From NCBI GenBank assembly GCA_964561495.1, contig CAZLPW010000045.1:1-16237 (forward strand): a stretch of 16,237 nt of DNA, given 5' to 3'. The stretch is from CAZLPW01 sp964561495. Lineage in GTDB: Bacteria; Fidelibacterota; Marinisomatia; Marinisomatales; UBA1611. This document shows, in pieces, positions 7,804 to 16,138 of the stretch (its first letter is position 1; every line of letters begins with the position of its first letter). The notes under the pieces were generated by a model. It worked only from the letters and a program-made list of their open reading frames with translations. It ran no database searches and had not been told where the DNA came from. Position numbers and translations under genes: made by a program.

Positions 7804-10278
7804 TTGATATTAAAAAATAAGCTATTTGCTCTTCCCCTTTTAATTTTAGTTTTATCCTGTTCTGTGGATATTCCAGAAGAGGGGGGATACTTAAAATGGA
7901 CTACTACTTTAGAAATTCCTCTTATTAAAGATGAGATAACTCTTGAAACACTAGCGGAGGATTCACTTATCTCTATTGAAGGCTTGAGCGAATATTTTCA
8001 AGATGGGACTATTTCAGATTCTATTTTTGTTTACCACAAGAAAATTGATATTGAAAAGGTTAAGGTTGGTAATCGACTTGAGATTGATCCGATATCTACT
8101 AATTTTAGTCAAAGCATTGATGATGTAACAGTATCTGGTGTAGAAAAAAACATTTCTTCTTCTGTAGGTATCATTTCTCTTGGCGATATTGAACCTGCTG
8201 GTACCGAGCCATTTATTTTTAGCGATATCTATCCAGATATTATAGATGTTCCAAACGGCCAATCAGTTGCTATTCCTGCATTTGAGATAGACCCAATAAT
8301 AAATCCATTTTCGTTTGATGATTTTGGGTATGCAGAATTCTCAGGTGGAATTCTTGATATAACTATTACTAATAATATGGTTATCCCTTTAGGCCCACCT
8401 ATTCTAATACAATTAAGGGAGATAGTTGATAGTGATACAATTGATATATCCGGAGGAACAATTCAATTTGATGAACTCATTAACGCGAATGATGGTTCTG
8501 CAACTGGATCCTTAGATCTTTCTGGAGTTACCTTGCCTGGAGATATTCTTGTACAAGTTTCTGGAAATTGTTTAGGTACATCTGGGATACCAATATTAAT
8601 AGATGAATCAGCTAAAAACTCAAGCTTTACGGTTAATATCGGTGGTTCAGACATGGAGGTAATATCCGCAACAGCAAAAATCCCAGAGCAATTAATAGAA
8701 GAAGCGGGAGTTATGAATTTAGAACCAGATTCAAATAAGGTTGTTCGTGCTACAATTAACGCTGGTAATCTAATTATTGAAGTTGATAATTACATGGCGC
8801 TATCAAGCACATTAAATATTTCTATACCAAATCTTTTATCCCCCGATGAGGATATGTTTACTACTGAGATAGATATATTTGGGAGTACTGAAGATATAAT
8901 TGATATAACTGATATGACGAATTATTCATTGATTATGGATCCAGACAGTCAGTCAATAAATTACAACTATAATGTACTAACGATAGATACGGGAAATGAA
9001 TTGGTTCCTGTTACTTCTAGCGATAGTATTAATGTTCAAATCAGATTAGAAGGTGATCAAAATGGATCAGATATTACATTTTCTGAGTTTCAGGGCTATC
9101 TTAATCAAGATGCTATGGTTGATTCAAATAAAATCAATCTTGAAACCGCAACTCGAGTTGACGAGGCTGTACTTAACTCAGGGAATTTAAAATTATCTAT
9201 TGTAAATAATATTGGTATTGAAGCTCTGATCAACTTTTCTCTTTCAGAATTCACTAAAGATGGAGAAGTCTTGGATACAACCTTTTCTATGTCTACCGAT
9301 CCTCTAGAAGTTTTGATTGATCTTTCTGGATATTTATTAAATCTTAACCTTGACTCAAGTCCTCAAATTATTAACTATGTGTCTACAATAAATATACCTT
9401 CAGAGGATGAGATGTCACTTACTTTTGGTCAAGATATATCAATCAATGTAAACATAGATAGTCTTTCTTTTTTTGAGGTAAGCGGTTATGTAGATCCAGT
9501 TGTAGTAGATATAGATCCAATAGAGCAAGAAATCGATCTCCCTGATCAGATTGAAGATTTAGACTTTGCAAAGCTTATTATGGATTTTTCTTTTCAGTCT
9601 AGCATAGCTTTGCCTGTATTTTTAAATCTAGAACTAAGATCATACAATGATGATACAGATGAAAGTTTTTTAAGGTTAATAGAAAATGTTAATATAACTG
9701 AGACCCCAGAATTTTCAGTCGATAGTGTTGAACAGTTAATAAACATTAAACCAGATCGGATTATAGCTTCTGGTAATGCACGGGTTGGTTCTTTATCTGA
9801 ATTTGGATCGGTCACAGTGCAAGACACTATAAGTGGGAATCTTACCATCGCCGCTCCACTTGCTTTTGAAATTAATGAGCAAAGTAAAATAGATATTGAG
9901 CCTTCTGAATTAGATAAGATAGAAATTGAAGATTTGGTATCTGTTAAAGTTTTTCTAGATTACAATAATAGCATGGAGCTTGGAGCAGAGGTCTCTATTT
10001 TATTAGCCACAGATACAACATTTTTTGAAAATGGATTATCAGACACTCTGGCTCAGCTAATATTGGAGCCGTCAATTTCAGGATTAGACAGCCTTTCTCT
10101 AGATGATTCTTCTTTTGAATTACTTGGTCGAGAAAATAATTATAGCAAGGCTGTACTTAATTTAATACCTAGAGAAGAAGGCCCAACTCGATTTTTATCA
10201 ACAGATACTTTAGAATTTTCTATTTATTTGAGTACTGAGGTTATTATCGATCCAATTTCCTCAGAGACAGAAGAATAA
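7804..10278 (+). CDS. Large multi-module surface or outer-membrane lipoprotein
   Basis: Starting at the TTG at 7804, the protein has 824 residues and a compact lipoprotein signal, MILKNKLFALPLLILVLSC, with Cys19 as the lipidated residue. An earlier in-frame TTG at 7741 would add 21 residues, making the signal peptide atypically long. The mature protein is acidic and Asp/Ser/Ile/Leu-rich, with almost no cysteine, as expected for exported beta-rich proteins. A motif of the form G-x-L-x-h-x-h-x-N-N followed by a hydrophobic strand recurs with the Asn (or aligned residue) near 190, 329, 468, 599 and 721. This suggests five diverged modules of about 120-140 residues. The opening SVDIPEEGGYLKWTTTLEIPL is a plausible tether and first strand. 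I recognise no named domain. The stop codon overlaps the start of the next gene by one base, implying coupled translation with the barrel protein. Confidence 0.82.
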   Translation: MILKNKLFALPLLILVLSCSVDIPEEGGYLKWTTTLEIPLIKDEITLETLAEDSLISIEGLSEYFQDGTISDSIFVYHKKIDIEKVKVGNRLEIDPISTNFSQSIDDVTVSGVEKNISSSVGIISLGDIEPAGTEPFIFSDIYPDIIDVPNGQSVAIPAFEIDPIINPFSFDDFGYAEFSGGILDITITNNMVIPLGPPILIQLREIVDSDTIDISGGTIQFDELINANDGSATGSLDLSGVTLPGDILVQVSGNCLGTSGIPILIDESAKNSSFTVNIGGSDMEVISATAKIPEQLIEEAGVMNLEPDSNKVVRATINAGNLIIEVDNYMALSSTLNISIPNLLSPDEDMFTTEIDIFGSTEDIIDITDMTNYSLIMDPDSQSINYNYNVLTIDTGNELVPVTSSDSINVQIRLEGDQNGSDITFSEFQGYLNQDAMVDSNKINLETATRVDEAVLNSGNLKLSIVNNIGIEALINFSLSEFTKDGEVLDTTFSMSTDPLEVLIDLSGYLLNLNLDSSPQIINYVSTINIPSEDEMSLTFGQDISINVNIDSLSFFEVSGYVDPVVVDIDPIEQEIDLPDQIEDLDFAKLIMDFSFQSSIALPVFLNLELRSYNDDTDESFLRLIENVNITETPEFSVDSVEQLINIKPDRIIASGNARVGSLSEFGSVTVQDTISGNLTIAAPLAFEINEQSKIDIEPSELDKIEIEDLVSVKVFLDYNNSMELGAEVSILLATDTTFFENGLSDTLAQLILEPSISGLDSLSLDDSSFELLGRENNYSKAVLNLIPREEGPTRFLSTDTLEFSIYLSTEVIIDPISSETEE

Positions 10279-12113
10279 TGCAAAGCATCAAATATCTCAT
10301 ACTAAGTTTTTTTCTTTTTTGTATTGGGAATGCCCAAAATTTCTATTCATCAGTTGAGGTTGCTACCGCAGGAGCCTTTCTAGGCGGTCGGATGGGTACA
10401 CAAGCTATTCATTCCAATCCTGCTCTTCTTGGAGTTAAGGCTGGACAAATAACAGAAGTAATTCCTATTGACACCTTTGATATCTCTTATAGAGTAAAAC
10501 TTGCATCTTCAGGTAATGAGGATGATTTGATTGAAATGGAGAATAGGCTTGTGCGTGATGGTTTTGAAAGAGATTATATTATTGAAAAAGAAGATTCTTT
10601 ATTCTCTCTTAATGCTTCTGGATTTCAAGATTCTTTTTCAGCCTATAATTTTTCGAGTAATCTCCCTAGTATATTTTCGGATTATGAAATTTTGACTGAT
10701 ACAACGTGGAAGATTATTGAAAAACCAAAAATTCAGTTTAGGGTCCAGGTGCTGGCAACAAGTTTAAAGGATACTCTAAAATCATTTCAGAAAAATACAA
10801 AAGGTCAGTTGAAGGGGTTTGATACAAAAGTTTTATTTTCAGATTCTTTATATAAATATTTTATTGGTTTAATGGACACTGAACAGGATGCAACGACTTT
10901 AAAAAACAGTCCAATGATTCAGAGTATATCTGCTGATGCTTTTGTTGTGTCTGATACTGCTAAAGTATCAAACAAAACAGTTCCGCGTTTTAGCATTACC
11001 TTTCCAATGAGATTTGCTTTAAATATGAATAACAATTTAATCAGTGCAGATTGGATCAATAGGTATATAGGTGCTGATATGGTTGAAAATACAAATATAA
11101 AAGGAGATCTTTTAGGTAGTATTCCTAATTCTGGGATAGGTGGTTTTTTTGGTCTTAATACTGGAGTTCTTGATATGACATTTGGTAGCTATGGAATTTC
11201 TTTATTTAATATAGATGTTATCTCTAAAGTAAATATTCCAAAACCAATTACTGAAATTATTTTTGATGGAATTCGTTTTAATGAGCCACAAAATATTTCA
11301 GATTTTGATTCAAAAGGTTTAATTGTCAATTCGACTACATTCTCTTATGGAACAAAGATTAATATACCTAGAGTTCCATTTCCTGCTTACCTCGGGGTCG
11401 GTCTTCGTTACCTAAACGGCATTTTTTCCTATGTTGATTCATATGAGGGTGAAATCATTACCAAATCAGATAGTGTAAATATCTTTTCAGATATTAGTAT
11501 AGCATATATTCATCCAAACCAAAACAAGGTTGCATCAGGATTTGCTTTTGATTTGGGGGTTTATACTAATATAAATGAGAAATTATCTGCTCAGTTGTCT
11601 TTAATTGGGCTTGGCGGTTCTTTGAACAGTACGGAAACAAATATTTGGAGAAGTACAAAAGATATTCGCTTATCTAATGAAGATATTACAGATATAAGTG
11701 ATTATACTGATTCACAGATTGATTCAATTAACACTACATTTTCGGTGTTAGATGAAACCAAAACTATAGAAGGTAAATCCGTATCTGTTCCATCAAGATT
11801 AAATATCGCTGCTAGCTATGTTTTTTCAAATAATGCTCATTTTAAGGCCTCTATTCAGCATTTAATGAAGACTGATTTTATTGGTCCAGTCGACCCTAGA
11901 TTCTCATTTGGAGTAGAATTATTTCCAGAAAAGTTTTATCCAGTTTTACTAGGCATATCAATTGGCGGAATCGGTGGAACTACTTTTGGAGCTGGGTTTG
12001 GTTTGAAATTGAAAAAGTTTCATATAAATTTTTCAGGGACTCAATCTGGTGGCATTGGGAACTCGTCGACTGGATTTAGTCTTTCGACAGATATGCGACT
12101 TTATTTCTGGTAA
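10278..12113 (+). CDS. Predicted outer-membrane beta-barrel protein (DUF5723/TraF_2/PorV-like)
   Basis: This 611-residue protein has a signal peptide (hydrophobic 7-17, cleavage likely after GNAQ at 17-20). The conserved-looking GTQAIHSNPALLG (40-52) is the Asn-Pro-Ala element seen near the N-terminus of FadL/PorV-like, DUF5723 and TraF_2 barrel families. Residues about 60-235 form a non-repetitive, partly helical stretch that could be a plug or periplasmic domain. From about 237 onward, alternating amphipathic strands dominate, including a glycine-rich run IGGIGGTTFGAGFG. The chain ends RLYFW, the C-terminal aromatic expected by the BAM complex. The start ATG lies inside TAATG, so its A is the last base of the lipoprotein stop codon. 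This strongly suggests the two proteins are made together. Which barrel family is correct, and what crosses it, cannot be told here. Confidence 0.8.
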   Translation: MQSIKYLILSFFLFCIGNAQNFYSSVEVATAGAFLGGRMGTQAIHSNPALLGVKAGQITEVIPIDTFDISYRVKLASSGNEDDLIEMENRLVRDGFERDYIIEKEDSLFSLNASGFQDSFSAYNFSSNLPSIFSDYEILTDTTWKIIEKPKIQFRVQVLATSLKDTLKSFQKNTKGQLKGFDTKVLFSDSLYKYFIGLMDTEQDATTLKNSPMIQSISADAFVVSDTAKVSNKTVPRFSITFPMRFALNMNNNLISADWINRYIGADMVENTNIKGDLLGSIPNSGIGGFFGLNTGVLDMTFGSYGISLFNIDVISKVNIPKPITEIIFDGIRFNEPQNISDFDSKGLIVNSTTFSYGTKINIPRVPFPAYLGVGLRYLNGIFSYVDSYEGEIITKSDSVNIFSDISIAYIHPNQNKVASGFAFDLGVYTNINEKLSAQLSLIGLGGSLNSTETNIWRSTKDIRLSNEDITDISDYTDSQIDSINTTFSVLDETKTIEGKSVSVPSRLNIAASYVFSNNAHFKASIQHLMKTDFIGPVDPRFSFGVELFPEKFYPVLLGISIGGIGGTTFGAGFGLKLKKFHINFSGTQSGGIGNSSTGFSLSTDMRLYFW

Positions 12114-12170
12114 GAATTTCAGTTTTCTTAGTTCACTTAGTCTAAAATTATTAGCAAGACTGTTATCGAT

Positions 12171-14012
12171 TTGAGATTATTTAGTACCCCGAGATTTTTT
12201 GTAATACTCATAACATCCATATTTATATCTAGTTTTTTTGCATCAATGATTCAGTCATCCTGGGGTGCAGTAGATGTGAATAGTATTATTTTTCCAACTG
12301 AAAATGGTCAATGGCTTTCTGCTGATCTTTTTAAGCCTAAGTCTGCTACTAAAAATGAACCTGCTCCATTAGTTATCGTAGTTGCTGGATTTCAGCGTTC
12401 TAAGGAAAGCTTATCAAACATATCGCTTGAATTAGCCAGAAGAGGTTTAAATGTTATTTCTATTGATCCCTATGCTCAGGGAGCATCTAGTTCATCTATG
12501 AGCCGAATGGCTGCAACGGACGAAGGCTATGGAATATTTGCGGTTGTCGATTATATTTATAATACAGATATATTAAACTATGTTGATAAAACTAGAATAG
12601 GAATCACGGGGCATTCTGCTGGAGGGAATGCTGCTCTTAAAGGTGCAAGTAGGTTTGGTAAGATTGCGGATAGTCTTGGAGTGGTAAGTAAAATACACTC
12701 TGTATTTATTTCAGGCTATGTTCTTACACTAAAGAAAAAAATCTTAGAGCACGTTAGATCTAATATGGGAATGAGCTACGCGTTATATGATGAAGGATCA
12801 TTTCGTAACGAACTTGGACATGCGGATATGAGGCGAGCTCCTGAGGCTTTAAGGTTTATAAACTCAGCAAAGGGGAATTTAACTTTTGAAGATTCAGTCA
12901 TTATTGATAAACAATATGGAAGTCTAGAGAACAGGAGTTTTCGCGTCGTTCATAATGAACAGGTGCTCCATCCATTTCAACCTTATGATCGTATATGTAC
13001 AGCAAACCAAATAAAATTTTTTGAAAATGTATTTGAATGGGATAGTAAGATTAACCGTTTTGATCAAGTTTGGAAATGGAAAGAATTATTTACACTGATT
13101 TCCTTTATTTGCTCTTTTCTTATGATCGTTCCTTTTTCACGCTTACTATTAAAATCTTCATATTTTTCTGATTTAGTTCAAGATGTTCCCAATTCATTAG
13201 CAAAACCAAAGGGAGATGTTAGATTTATTTATTGGACTCTGATATTAGTAAGCGGTTTAGTCGCCTGTGTCTCATATATACCAATGGCCGAGCTATCTAA
13301 AATCTTTTTCTCCAAGTCTTCATCTAGGCTACAGACATGGTTTTTTCCTCAAAGAATGAATAACGCTGTCATGCTATGGGCCTTGCTAAATGGTTTGGTT
13401 GGGGTAGGTTTGTTTTATCTAACCACTTGGTTTTTAAAAAATAAAAAAGGCAGGGTAATTGATTTTAAGAGTATATACATTTCCAAAACGGATTTCATCA
13501 AAACATGTTTTCTTTCGATCGCTATTTTCTGTTTTTATTATATTTTTCTTTTCTTTATTTATTTTTTATTCCATGTTGATTATCGTTTCCTTTTTTTAGG
13601 GGTCAGGATCTTTCGTCCTGAAATATTATTTTTACTTTTTATGTATTTCCCATTCTTTGTCATTTTCTTTTTTTCTAATTCAATTAGAGTAAATGCGTTG
13701 ATGAGATTCAAAGGAGATGGTTATCTAAAAAGTGTGTTTTTTGGTGGTTTCACTACTACATTGGGTTTGATAATGATTCTTTTTTTACAGTATTCAGTGT
13801 TTATGTTTTCAGGTAAGGTATACTATGACACGAGTAATCATTGGCTCTATGTGAATCTTCTTTTTGGGGTAATACCTATGATTTTTGTTCTTCCTGCCTT
13901 TAATCGGTCCTTTTTTTTAATTACGGGGAAAGTATATTTGGGGCCGATTACAACTTGTATCATTTTTATAATGATTTTGCTATCTAATACTGTGTGCTAC
14001 ATACCACTATAA
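12171..14012 (+). CDS. Alpha/beta-hydrolase fused to a polytopic membrane domain
   Basis: This 613-residue protein has one N-terminal membrane segment (8-27), then an alpha/beta-hydrolase domain (about 38-290). That domain shows LVIVVAGFQRS (67-77) as the strand and oxyanion loop, the nucleophile elbow TGHSAGGN with Ser149, and a candidate catalytic His267 in LHPFQP. Although the domain order is complete, the acid residue is not certain. The C-terminal half has about eight hydrophobic segments, near 305-327, 352-372, 398-421, 443-468, 484-502, 521-548, 558-576 and 588-610. Because the first segment leads straight into the hydrolase, that domain is probably on the outer face of the inner membrane. 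TTG at 12171 is chosen because the next Met (26) would delete the first helix. It lies 57 bases after the barrel gene and may belong to the same transcript. The substrate is unknown; a lipid or peptidoglycan-linked ester is only a guess. Confidence 0.82.
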   Translation: MRLFSTPRFFVILITSIFISSFFASMIQSSWGAVDVNSIIFPTENGQWLSADLFKPKSATKNEPAPLVIVVAGFQRSKESLSNISLELARRGLNVISIDPYAQGASSSSMSRMAATDEGYGIFAVVDYIYNTDILNYVDKTRIGITGHSAGGNAALKGASRFGKIADSLGVVSKIHSVFISGYVLTLKKKILEHVRSNMGMSYALYDEGSFRNELGHADMRRAPEALRFINSAKGNLTFEDSVIIDKQYGSLENRSFRVVHNEQVLHPFQPYDRICTANQIKFFENVFEWDSKINRFDQVWKWKELFTLISFICSFLMIVPFSRLLLKSSYFSDLVQDVPNSLAKPKGDVRFIYWTLILVSGLVACVSYIPMAELSKIFFSKSSSRLQTWFFPQRMNNAVMLWALLNGLVGVGLFYLTTWFLKNKKGRVIDFKSIYISKTDFIKTCFLSIAIFCFYYIFLFFIYFLFHVDYRFLFLGVRIFRPEILFLLFMYFPFFVIFFFSNSIRVNALMRFKGDGYLKSVFFGGFTTTLGLIMILFLQYSVFMFSGKVYYDTSNHWLYVNLLFGVIPMIFVLPAFNRSFFLITGKVYLGPITTCIIFIMILLSNTVCYIPL

Positions 14013-14048
14013 TTAATCAGGGATTGTATTTTACAAAATAAATATTCT

Positions 14049-14246
14049 TTGAAGGTAATTAAATTGAAATCTAAAAGATATCATTCTCTTGATGCCATGC
14101 GTGGTTTATTAATGCTCCTGGGAGTCTACTTCCATGTTGCAGCATTCCACTATTTAGAAAGCAATCCTTTGACTTATAATAAATTTGTAAGAAAAACCTT
14201 TATTGGGGAATTTTTGAATGGAAGAAAGTATGACTACAAATCATAG
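14049..14246 (+). pseudogene. N-terminal stump of an acyltransferase-3 (OafA/OpgC-like) gene
   Basis: The 65 residues contain RYHSLDAMRGLLMLLGVYFH (10-29). This is the N-terminal signature of acyltransferase family 3 membrane proteins (OafA, OpgC/MdoC, YrhL), which move acetyl or succinyl groups onto exported glycans. The family normally has 330-400 residues and about ten membrane helices; here a TAG at 14244-14246 ends the frame after the first helix. In the next 94 bases another frame reads TFLGFFIYLIMLRLFYA and stops at 14338-14340. This faintly resembles the central HLWFLYYL element of the same family, as if most of the gene were deleted. The start codon is TTG at 14049, and an alternative TTG follows at 14064. 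The stump follows the membrane-hydrolase gene by 36 bases and abuts the start of the next hydrolase gene. An assembly error across a deleted repeat is an alternative to true decay. Confidence 0.65.
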
Positions 14247-14332
14247 ACCTTGCTATTGTTTTGGTATTCCAGAAATTCCAATTTTTACATTCTTGGGGTT
14301 TTTTATTTATTTGATTATGCTTAGACTTTTTT

Positions 14333-15443
14333 ATGCGTAGATATACTGGAGTTTTTTTTATTATACTTTTATTATCATGTGATAATGAAAAAAAAATAAA
14401 ACCCTATAATCAATTTATTCACGATTCTGTCTTAACTAAAACTCATGTAAAACACTTAAAAGAAGAATTATATAAACAATATAGCGCAGATCTTATAGTT
14501 AATAGATTACAAGAAATGAAAGACAGAAGGATTAAGATCAATGATAAAGAAATGAAGTTTGATCTGAGGTTCTTTGGAGAAAAACCTATTTCTGGATGGA
14601 AATTATATTTCCATTTGCATGGAGGTGGTGAGGTTCCTGATTCAATAAATGAGAAAGAATGGATAAGAAATCAAACACTCCACAGGGTCAAGGATGGTAT
14701 TATATTGATACCTCGCTCTCCAACAAACACTTGGAACATGTGGCATCAGGCACACATAGATAGTTTCTTAAATCGATTGATTCAAAATATGATCGCCTTC
14801 CATGATGTGAACCCAAACAGGATATATCTTATGGGTCGTTCTGCAGGAGGGGATGGTGTTTACCAATTATCACCTAGAATGGCAGATAGGTTTGCTGCCA
14901 CTGCAATGATGGCAGGTCATCCAAACGAGACATCTCCTTTAGGTTTAAGGAATATAGGTTTCACCATCCATATGGGGGTAAAAGACTCTGCCTATGATCG
15001 AAATAAAGTAGCAATAGAATGGAGAGACAAATTACAATCACTAAGAGAAAATGATCCTGCAGGCTACGAACATTGGGTTGAAATATATAAAGATAAGGGC
15101 CATTGGGTAGACCGTCTTGATTCATCTGCGATTGGATGGATAACACAGTTTAATCGAAATCCTTTTCCTAAAAAGGTTGTATGGAAGCAAGACGATGTCA
15201 CACATAATAGGTTTTATTGGTTAAGAGTTAATGACCCAGTCGAAAGATCTTTGATAGTTGCGAATATTTCTGGACAAACTATAAACATAGAGAATAGTAC
15301 GTTATCTGAAATTATTATCATGCTTAATGACGATATTATAGATATGGATAAAATGATTATTGTAAAATACATGGGGGATGAAATATTTAATAGTATTGTT
15401 CATAGAAATGTAAATACTATAGAAAAATCTATAAAAGAGTATG
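14333..15443 (+). CDS. Lipoprotein alpha/beta hydrolase (esterase-like), 3' end lost in the assembly gap
   Basis: About 370 residues are visible before the N run. The N-terminus is a lipoprotein signal with LLLSC (12-16), Cys16 being the likely lipidated residue. The esterase domain shows FHLHGGGE (93-100) as oxyanion region, the nucleophile elbow MGRSAGGDG with Ser170 (167-175), Asp218 in MGVKDSAY and His257 in KGHWVD. This is a complete Ser-Asp-His triad of the dienelactone-hydrolase/PHB-depolymerase-like kind. Residues about 277-370 form a second, beta-rich domain of the type following such esterases in several environmental phyla. The reading frame that continues through the Ns is arbitrary, so the true C-terminus, probably only 20-40 residues more, is not determined. 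The ATG at 14333 is supported by the signal peptide. It is the third alpha/beta hydrolase of the window; the substrate is unknown. Confidence 0.85.
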
Positions 15444-15453
15444 NNNNNNNNNN
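15444..15453. other. Assembly gap (10 Ns)
   Basis: Ten consecutive N characters mark a scaffold join of unknown true length. It falls inside the 3' end of the lipoprotein hydrolase gene. Linkage between the left part of the window and 15454-16237 therefore depends on read pairs or scaffolding, not on contiguous sequence. Confidence 0.98.
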
Positions 15454-15468
15454 TAAAATAAGATTTGT

Positions 15469-15494
15469 CCCCACATTCGCGGGGTTTTTTGTTT
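15469..15494 (+). terminator. Rho-independent terminator
   Basis: The bases CCCCAC (15469-15474) and GCGGGG (15479-15484) form a stem with four G-C pairs, one A/C mismatch and a closing C-G pair around the loop ATTC. The stem is followed at once by TTTTTT (15485-15490), a G and TTT. In a region this poor in G and C the hairpin stands out. It lies just beyond the N gap and most likely ends the transcript of the lipoprotein hydrolase, provided the gap is short. Confidence 0.8.
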
Positions 15495-15592
15495 GTCAGA
15501 TGATGGCTAGATTTGAACATGCGTAGCTATTTTAAAAATATTACTACTGCTTTATTTTAACAACAATTCAGTTTTTTTCTTTATAAATAAAA

Positions 15593-16138
15593 GTGTTTGA
15601 TATTTATAATCTGTTTAATCTAGATATTTATGAATGGTTGCAGCTTTTATTTTGTGCGATTGGTATTGGAATGGCTAAAACTGGACTAGGGGGGATAGGC
15701 CTTTTAATTGTTCCCGTAATGGCAGGTATTTTTGGAGCAAAATCCTCTACTGGAATTGTACTCATTCTGTTAATTATGGCTGACCTTTTTGGTGTAGGAT
15801 ACTATCACCAGCATGCTGACCTAAAAAAAATAATACGTCTTGCTCCCAGTGCTATTTTTGGAATTTTTGTTGGAGTATTTGTTGGTGATATTATAAGCGA
15901 AGATAATTTTAAATTTATATTGAGCATTACTGTTTTATTAGGCGCTTTATTGATGGTATTTCATAAAACAGAAAAAAAATCGGATAAAACAAATATGTTT
16001 TTTACAATATTTGTTGGTTTATTAGGAGGTTTTTCTACGATGGTAGGTAATGCCGCTGGCCCTATTATGACTATTTATTTTATATCAATGGGTTTTAAAA
16101 AAAATTGCATAGAAGTTTTCCCAGATTTAAAACCATAA
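15593..16138 (+). pseudogene. TauE/SafE-family exporter, C-terminal part lost or decayed
   Basis: The 181-residue frame from GTG 15593 has clear TauE/SafE features: GMAKTGLGGIGLLIVP (26-41) in the first half and GGFSTMVGNAAGPIMTIYF (145-163) in the second. The second element is followed by the family's usual short loop. About 70 residues, including the last three or so helices, should follow but do not: TAA at 16136-16138 and TGA at 16148-16150 interrupt. Beyond the second stop the same frame is open to the window end (16151-16237) with family-like stretches only, and adjacent frames give similar short matches. This suggests several indels, or low-quality sequence near a contig end. It belongs to a different subgroup from the intact TauE-like gene at 3856, as the motifs differ. 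If truly truncated it is unlikely to transport. Confidence 0.65.

Noticed and set aside
15454..15526. Extension of the lipoprotein hydrolase through the N gap to a TAG at 15524-15526
   Set aside because: The gap length is a placeholder, so the frame across it is arbitrary. The extension also runs straight through the terminator hairpin, which is not expected for coding sequence.
15495..15530. tRNA-like T-loop on the minus strand (GTTCAAATC) just right of the terminator
   Set aside because: The nine-base T-loop match is good, but the flanking T-stem has two mismatches out of five. No D-arm, anticodon arm or acceptor partner can be found in the next 80 bases, so it is not called a tRNA or an attachment site.
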